This document shows, one piece after another, positions 61,055 through 64,000 of a stretch of 64,000 nucleotides of DNA (position 1 is the stretch's first letter; each line of letters starts with the position of its first letter). Origin of the DNA: Cellulosimicrobium marinum (GTDB taxonomy: Bacteria > Actinomycetota > Actinomycetes > Actinomycetales > Cellulomonadaceae); NCBI RefSeq assembly GCF_020551945.1, contig NZ_JAJBZH010000001.1, positions 252,108 to 316,107 of the forward strand. The letters run 5' to 3'. The notes below the pieces were generated by a model. It was not told where the DNA came from and did no database searches. It worked only from the letters and a program-made list of their open reading frames with translations. Position numbers and translations under genes: made by a program.

Positions 61055-62653
61055 GTGCCCGACACCCTCGTCCGCCGCGTCCTGTTCCCCGGCCGGCACC
61101 ACCTCGTCACCCGTTTCCAGGTCGACTACCTGCGTGCGCTGCGCGCCGGCCTCGTCCACGACCTCGACGGGCACCGTGTCCGGTGCGCGCCCGACGTCGA
61201 GGTGGTCTGGGCGGTCACGTCCGCGAACCACTCCGGCACCCGGCGCAACCCCCTGCCGGGCCACCGGCGCGAGGCGCTGATCGAGAACGTCGCGGTCCGC
61301 GAAGGGTTGCCGGGCGTCGTCGTGCCGGTGCCCGACGTCGCGCCCCACCCCCGGTTCGCCGCGCTCGTGGTGACGAGCGTCGCCACGCAGACCGGCCGCG
61401 CCCCGACCCCGGACGACACGGTCGTGGCGTGCTCCACGCCCGCCGTGGTCGCCGCGTACCAGGACCTCGGGTTCCGGGTCGTGGGTGTCGAGCTCGACGT
61501 GGCCGACGGCGCCGACGCCGCGCCCCGGCCGTGGGACGCCGTCGAGCTCCTCGCCGCCGGCGACGCGCGCTGGCACGACCTCGCGCACCCCGCCGTCCCC
61601 GAGTTCTACGCCCGCTACGGCCTCGTCGAGCAGGTGCGCGAGATCTTCGCCGACCCCGTCGTGTCCGGCGACGGCGACCTCACGACGACGCGCGACTACC
61701 GCACGTACGCCGCCGCGTTCGAGGAGGCGTCAGCGCGCAAGTGGGCGCAGGTCGCGCCGCACGTGCGCCCCGGGCGCGTCGTCGACATCGGCTGCGCGAC
61801 GGGCGGCCTCCTCGAGCACGCCGCGCGCGAGCCGCGCCTGCACGAGTCCGACCTGTTCGGCGTCGACGTCGCCCGCCACCTCGTCGCCGAGGCGGAGCAC
61901 AAGAAGGCGCAGGGCGTCTTCGCGAACCCCAACGTGTGGTTCGTCCAGGCGAACATCCTCGCCCGGTCCGTCATGCCCGCCGCGTCGGTGGACACCACGC
62001 TGACGATCGCGCTCACGCACGAGGTGTCGTCGTACGGCGACGGTGTGCGCGACGTCGAGACGTTCGCGCGACGCGTGCACGACCACACGCGGCCCGGCGG
62101 CGTGTGGGTCAACTCGGACGTGTGCGGGCCCGCGGAGCCGGCCCGCGCCGTCGTGCTCACGCTGCGCACGGACGACGGCCTGGGTGCGCAGGGCGACGGG
62201 CCGCACGGGGCGCGCACGGATCTCGGCTCGCTCGCCCGCGAGGACGTCGCCGCGTACGTCGGCGCGCTGTCGACCGACGCGCGCATGGCGCAGTTCGCGC
62301 ACGACTTCCCCCGGTCCTCCGGCGCGCTCTTCGCGCCCGCGGCGCTCGGCGGCGGGCGGTGGCGCCTCACGCTGCGCGAGGCGATGGAGTTCATGACGCG
62401 CAAGGACTACGTCGACAACTGGCTGTCCGAGGCCCACGAACGGTTCTGCGACCTCACCGGGGCGGGGTGGGCCACCCTCCTGGAGGACGCCGGCTTCGTC
62501 CTGGAGCCGGGCAGCGGCGCGTGGCGCAACGCGTGGCTCGTCGAGCACTCCTTCGCGCCCGTCGCCGCGCTGCACGACGCCGTCACGGGCGAGCCCGTCG
62601 ACTGGCCCGACACCCACGTCCTCACCGTCGCCCGCCGCCCCGAGCTCGCCTGA
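61055..62653 (+). CDS. Nucleotidyltransferase-like/SAM-dependent methyltransferase fusion
   Basis: A 532-residue protein. The C-terminal half (about residues 225-500) is a class I methyltransferase, with SAM motif I VVDIGCATGGLLEHA and TRPGGVWVNSDVCGP. The N-terminal 160 residues look like a nucleotidyltransferase fold of the NMN-adenylyltransferase type: RRVLFPGRHHLVTRFQVDYL in the place of GRFQPFHxGH, then VWAVTSANHSGTRRNPLPGH and RREALIE in the place of the SAQxSHTxxNPFTAGER block. The HxGH pair is altered (HHLVT), so catalysis there is uncertain. Several starts are possible (61019, 61049, 61055). Function unknown; RNA or cofactor modification is a guess. Confidence 0.68.
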   Translation: MPDTLVRRVLFPGRHHLVTRFQVDYLRALRAGLVHDLDGHRVRCAPDVEVVWAVTSANHSGTRRNPLPGHRREALIENVAVREGLPGVVVPVPDVAPHPRFAALVVTSVATQTGRAPTPDDTVVACSTPAVVAAYQDLGFRVVGVELDVADGADAAPRPWDAVELLAAGDARWHDLAHPAVPEFYARYGLVEQVREIFADPVVSGDGDLTTTRDYRTYAAAFEEASARKWAQVAPHVRPGRVVDIGCATGGLLEHAAREPRLHESDLFGVDVARHLVAEAEHKKAQGVFANPNVWFVQANILARSVMPAASVDTTLTIALTHEVSSYGDGVRDVETFARRVHDHTRPGGVWVNSDVCGPAEPARAVVLTLRTDDGLGAQGDGPHGARTDLGSLAREDVAAYVGALSTDARMAQFAHDFPRSSGALFAPAALGGGRWRLTLREAMEFMTRKDYVDNWLSEAHERFCDLTGAGWATLLEDAGFVLEPGSGAWRNAWLVEHSFAPVAALHDAVTGEPVDWPDTHVLTVARRPELA

Positions 62654-62670
62654 CGGCAGCACCCGTCCCG

Positions 62671-62712
62671 CCGAGGTAGAACGCTGGTCGCGCGAGGGAG
62701 TACCCCGGTCGC
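62671..62712. repeat. Two 21-bp repeat units between genes
   Basis: One unit of type GAGGTAGAACGCTGGTC (62671-62691) and one of type GAGGGAGTACCCCGGTC (62692-62712), in the same 21-bp phase as the six-copy array inside the EamA gene 47 kb away. It lies 17 bases after the fusion gene's stop. Confidence 0.9.
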
Positions 62713-62750
62713 GCGGTTGACGGACGCCGTCGGGCTGGGATCGTGGAGAC

Positions 62751-63344
62751 GTGCTGCTCGACGCGCGGACGCTCCGCGGCATCCAGGACGGGACGGTGAC
62801 GCTCGCCTTCCGGCGCTGGACGACGCCGCGCGTGCGGGTCGGGACGCGCCAGCGCACCCGCATCGGGGTGGTCGAGGTGACGTCGGTCGACCGCGTGCCG
62901 GTCGGCCCCGACGGCGTCCCGCTCGTGTCCGACGACGACGCGCACCTCGCCGGGATGGCGTCGCCCGAGCGGGTGCTCGCGCGGGGAGCCGCCCGGGAGG
63001 GCGACCTGTACCGGGTGGGGCTGCGGTTCGCGGGCGAGGACCCGCGCGTCGCGCTGCGTGCCGACGCCGACCTCGACCCTGCCGCGGTGGAGGCGATCCG
63101 GGTGCGGCTCGGGCGCATGGACCGCGCGGCCGACGCGCCGTGGACGCGCGCGTACCTCGAGCTGGTCGCCGGGAACCCGGGTGTCGTCGCGCGCGAGCTG
63201 GCCGCGGGGATCGGGATGGAGCGCGACCCGTTCAAGGTGCGGGTGCGACGGCTCAAGGAGCTGGGACTGACGGAGAGCCTCGACGTCGGCTACCGGATCT
63301 CGCCGCGCGGCGCGGCGTACCTGGCGGCGACGACCGTCGGCTGA
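62751..63344 (+). CDS. ASCH-like domain protein with C-terminal winged-helix-like region
   Basis: A 197-residue protein. The N-terminal RTLRGIQDGTVTLAFRRWTT, then TRQRTRIGVVEVTSVDRVP, resembles an ASCH fold (RNA-binding beta barrel). The C-terminal 70 residues (AYLELVAGNPGVVARELAAG, then DPFKVRVRRLKELGLTES and YRISPRGAAYL) look like a winged helix. Together this suggests a nucleic-acid-binding regulator; no experimental role is known to me. The GTG start follows GTGGAGAC. Confidence 0.62.
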   Translation: MLLDARTLRGIQDGTVTLAFRRWTTPRVRVGTRQRTRIGVVEVTSVDRVPVGPDGVPLVSDDDAHLAGMASPERVLARGAAREGDLYRVGLRFAGEDPRVALRADADLDPAAVEAIRVRLGRMDRAADAPWTRAYLELVAGNPGVVARELAAGIGMERDPFKVRVRRLKELGLTESLDVGYRISPRGAAYLAATTVG

Positions 63345-63398
63345 CGGCCTGTTGTCAGCGCTCCACGGGTCGGGGGACCGGTGGGGTGCTGACAGGTG

Positions 63399-63950
63399 TC
63401 AACCGATCGCGGGCAGGCCGTCGAGGCTCTGGGCGTTGCGGTCGCGCCAGTACGTCTCGAAGTACTCGGGCGATCGGCGCTCCTGCGCCCGGTCGAGCAC
63501 GTCGCGGTCCTCGACGAAGCCCATGCGGGGCACGGAGAACCCGCACGAGTCGGAGACACGGTCGACGTCCACCACGACGACCCCGCGCTGGCCGATCTCG
63601 CGCGGCTTCGCGAACGCCGGACGCAGCGCGTCGAACTCCGCGGTGCCCGCCTCGACGTAGCGGCCCGTGCCGTGGAGCCGCACGATGTTCGGTGGTCCGT
63701 CGAACGCGCAGAACATGAGGACGACGCGCCCGTTCTCGCGCAGGTGCGCGGCCGTCTCGGCCCCGGACCCGGTGTAGTCGAGGTACGCGACCCGGTGCGG
63801 GTCGAGGACGGCGAACGTCCCGGCCATGCCCTTGGGAGAGACGTTGACGTGCCCGTCGGCGGCCAGCGGAGCCGTCCCGACGAAGAACACCGGCTGGGCG
63901 ACGACGAACGACGCGATCCTCTCGGTGATCTCCGCGTGGACGGTGGCCAT
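63399..63950 (-). CDS. Pyridoxamine 5'-phosphate oxidase-fold protein
   Basis: A 183-residue flavin-binding split-barrel protein. FFVGTAPLAADGHVNVSPKG, then DYTGSGAETAAHLRENGRVV and MFCAFDGPPNIVRLHGTGRY, are the typical PNPOx-like strands, and RVSDSCGFSVPRMGF is the C-terminal conserved block. Members bind FMN or F420; this Pro-Lys-Gly pattern is common in actinobacterial members that lack PNPOx activity. ATG start at 63950, CAGACT upstream. The remaining 50 bases of the window hold no further gene. Confidence 0.85.
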   Translation of the reverse strand: MATVHAEITERIASFVVAQPVFFVGTAPLAADGHVNVSPKGMAGTFAVLDPHRVAYLDYTGSGAETAAHLRENGRVVLMFCAFDGPPNIVRLHGTGRYVEAGTAEFDALRPAFAKPREIGQRGVVVVDVDRVSDSCGFSVPRMGFVEDRDVLDRAQERRSPEYFETYWRDRNAQSLDGLPAIG

Positions 63951-64000
63951 GCGAAAAGTCTGGCATGCCGGCGGTGGCTCGGGAGTAGCGTCCGGGTGAT

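Overview
The window is very GC-rich, densely coding and full of overlapping ATGA/GTGA start-stop junctions. Several independent markers point to an actinobacterium: a BldC-type regulator, a DUF3073 gene, an actinobacterial holin-X/DUF3618 pair, a SAM-IV riboswitch, the PurF-PurM neighbourhood and a C50 carotenoid cluster. The gene set suggests Micrococcales (Cellulosimicrobium/Cellulomonas-like). That placement is an inference; no rRNA or species marker is present. I see no insertion sequence, prophage, CRISPR array or resistance island. The window reads as ordinary chromosome with a few atypical patches.

Layout. 1-3.1 kb: a sulfur-metabolism divergon. A rhodanese gene and metZ (cut by the left edge) run leftward and a class V aminotransferase runs rightward. 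Each arm carries its own SAM-type riboswitch: SAM-IV for the aminotransferase and an S-box-like element for rhodanese-metZ. 3.2-4.8 kb: GNAT, CsbD and a membrane protein. 4.9-12.2 kb: a fatty-acid module of thiolase, FabG4-like reductase and MaoC hydratase, divergent from a TetR regulator and an acyl-CoA oxidase-type protein, with a perfect palindrome between the arms. 12.4-18.1 kb: a lipoprotein, an APC permease, an EamA exporter opposite its LysR regulator, and small membrane proteins. 18.2-25.6 kb: purL, an EEP-family membrane protein, gdhA, cutC and an aldo/keto reductase. 25.6-31.5 kb: a complete five-gene family-5 ABC importer for oligopeptides or oligosaccharides, with tandem operator-like repeats upstream. 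31.6-40.6 kb: an RNB nuclease, a sterol-carrier-like protein, a 1597-residue secreted nuclease/5'-nucleotidase and membrane proteins. 40.7-45.7 kb: purF, purM, DUF3073, bldC, a DUF3618/holin-X pair and a tRNA-Glu-Asp-Phe operon. 45.7-48.4 kb: a small metalloprotease, an ArsR/CDF metal-efflux pair and galE. 48.5-52.7 kb: a translationally coupled crtB-crtI-crtYe-crtYf-crtEb operon for a cyclised C50 carotenoid. 52.8-64 kb: a compositionally unusual lipoprotein, a VanY-like carboxypeptidase, an MscS channel, SurE plus a PfkB kinase, an unusual adenylyltransferase-like/methyltransferase fusion, an ASCH-like protein and a flavin/PLP-oxidase-fold protein.

How the parts work together. Purine synthesis (purL, purF, purM) and nucleotide scavenging (secreted nuclease/5'-nucleotidase, SurE) are both present. 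A GTTAC-N6-GTAAC site, which resembles the GlnR consensus, lies upstream of the secreted nuclease, and a weaker match lies upstream of gdhA; this hints at nitrogen control of DNA scavenging. The fatty-acid genes probably form one TetR regulon. At least ten genes have a TANNNT box 6-7 nt before the start codon, which suggests leaderless transcription.

Items that may be new: the doubly riboswitched sulfur divergon; a 21-bp repeat found both in frame inside a transporter and between genes; a dispersed 25-bp-arm palindrome; and the nucleotidyltransferase-methyltransferase fusion. Everything here was read by eye from the sequence; no database search was run.
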